From assembly GCA_900541045.1 (NCBI GenBank), contig UQID01000024.1:1-40265 (forward strand): a stretch of DNA of 40,265 nucleotides, read 5' to 3'. Position numbers and translations under genes: made by a program. Below the pieces are notes generated by a model, which saw only the letters and a program-made list of their open reading frames with translations, ran no database searches and was not told the origin of the DNA. The stretch is from an uncultured Collinsella sp. (GTDB lineage Bacteria > Actinomycetota > Coriobacteriia > Coriobacteriales > Coriobacteriaceae). Below, one piece after another: positions 39,565 through 40,265 of this stretch (within the stretch, counting starts at the first letter, position 1; each line of letters starts with the position of its first letter).

Positions 39565-40216
39565 TTACGCGTCCAGAGCGGAAAGGTCGATGCCCAGGGC
39601 CTCGGCCATCTCGTCATTCTTGACGACGACCAGGTCCTTGCTCGAGAGGTGCTTGATTGGCATGTCTTCGGGCTTGGCCTCGCCCTTCAGGATCTTAACG
39701 GCCATCTCGCCCGCGGCGTAGCCCAGGTCCTCATAGTTGATGGAGAGGGTGAACAGACCGCCGGCCTTGCACATGCCCTCCTCGCCGGTAACGAAGGGGA
39801 GCTTGTTCTCCTTGCAGATCTGACCGACCTGCGAGGCACCCGCGGCGATGGTGTTGTCGGTGGGGGAGTAGAGCGCGTCGACCTTGCCCACGCCAGACTC
39901 GACGACGGACTGAATCTCGTTGGAGCTCGAGACGGTGAAGTCAGTGTACTGGAGGCCAAGCTTGTCGAGTTCCTTCTTGGCGGCCTTGATTTGGACGTCG
40001 GAGTTGGACTCGGCGGTGCAGTAGAGCAGGCCGACCTTCTTTACGTCGGGCAGGACCTTCTGCATCATCTCGAGTTGCTCGGCGACCGGGGTAAGGTCGG
40101 AGGCGCCGGTGACGTTGGTGCCGGGCTTGTCGTTGTCCTGGACCAGGCCGGAGGCGGCGTAGTCGGTGATGGCGCAGCCCACGATGGGGATATCCGCCGT
40201 GGCACCGGCAGCAGCC
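39565..40216 (-). CDS. ABC transporter substrate-binding protein (partial)
   Basis: The 3' 216 codons of a TrpX/PF04392-type binding protein. The N-terminus, including the signal peptide or lipobox, is missing because the contig ends. Readable features: SDLTPVAEQLEMMQKVLPDVKKVGLLY, a hinge and second lobe, and NYEDLGYAAGEMAVKILKGE near the end. The first full native codon is Ala at 40215; an upstream MGSEMCIRDR is adapter-derived. It is the first gene of the importer operon and is followed by an attenuator hairpin. Ligand unknown. Confidence 0.85.
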
Positions 40217-40265
40217 CTGTCTCTTATACACATCTCCGAGCCCACGAGACACTCGCTAATCTCGT
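40217..40265 (+). other. Nextera sequencing adapter (contamination)
   Basis: The mosaic end (CTGTCTCTTATACACATCT), then CCGAGCCCACGAGAC, the 8-base index ACTCGCTA and the start ATCTCGT of the P7 segment. It is the same index as at the left end, so both ends come from the same library. Not biological; frames translating it as MGSEMCIRDR or MSRGLGDVYKRQ are artefacts. Confidence 0.97.

Overview
The window is a contig from a high-GC Gram-positive anaerobe of the Coriobacteriia, most probably Collinsella or a close relative. I infer this from the GC-rich codon use, the EF-Tu sequence, the disA-ispD-ispF-cysS-rlmB-yacP gene order, an actinobacterial LAxTG-type cell-wall sorting signal and the 2-hydroxyacyl-CoA-dehydratase-type giant protein. 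No search was run, so the genus is an inference. Bases 1-47 and 40217-40265 are Illumina Nextera adapter with the same index at both ends. The biological sequence is therefore 48-40216, and short reading frames that begin in the adapter are artefacts.

Region 1 (48-8025): a ThrE-type exporter, a small DUF2798 membrane protein, and a two-gene unit. That unit is a 1479-residue activase/dehydratase fusion overlapped by a TetR-type regulator, with a 21-bp palindromic operator candidate in front. Region 2 (8026-15480): clpC, the dipeptidase pepD, a convergent hipBA toxin-antitoxin module with three operator boxes, and mntP behind a well-formed yybP-ykoY manganese riboswitch with terminator. Region 3 (15481-20993): a tight operon for c-di-AMP synthesis (disA), MEP-pathway isoprenoid enzymes (ispD, ispF), cysteinyl-tRNA synthetase, a 23S rRNA methyltransferase and a YacP-like NYN protein. 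An unexplained 103-nt nested hairpin lies between cysS and rlmB.

Region 4 (21021-27050): accessory DNA with lower GC. It holds a single-chain HTH-HipA kinase with its own long inverted-repeat operator, tRNA-Thr(TGT), a repeat-rich intergenic stretch, and a beta-glucoside locus (PTS EIIBC, GH1 phospho-beta-glucosidase, divergent RpiR regulator). Region 5 (27257-31805): the translation/transcription core: tRNA-Tyr, -Thr, -Met, tuf, rpmG, tRNA-Trp, secE, nusG, rplK, rplA. rplJ/rplL do not follow.

Region 6 (31823-40216, all minus strand): a metallophosphoesterase translationally coupled to a 638-residue protein with a BMP-type ligand-binding domain but no signal peptide, an MscS channel, a LAxTG-anchored 5'-nucleotidase, and a three-gene ABC importer whose substrate-binding gene is cut by the contig end. 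Hairpins built around a GGGGACAG core sit directly at the 3' ends of three of these genes and of the first gene in the window.

The strongest candidates for something undescribed are the self-contained HTH-HipA kinase with its operator, the cytoplasmic BMP-domain protein coupled to a phosphoesterase, the 103-nt nested RNA hairpin, and the tandem 80-bp inverted-repeat units.
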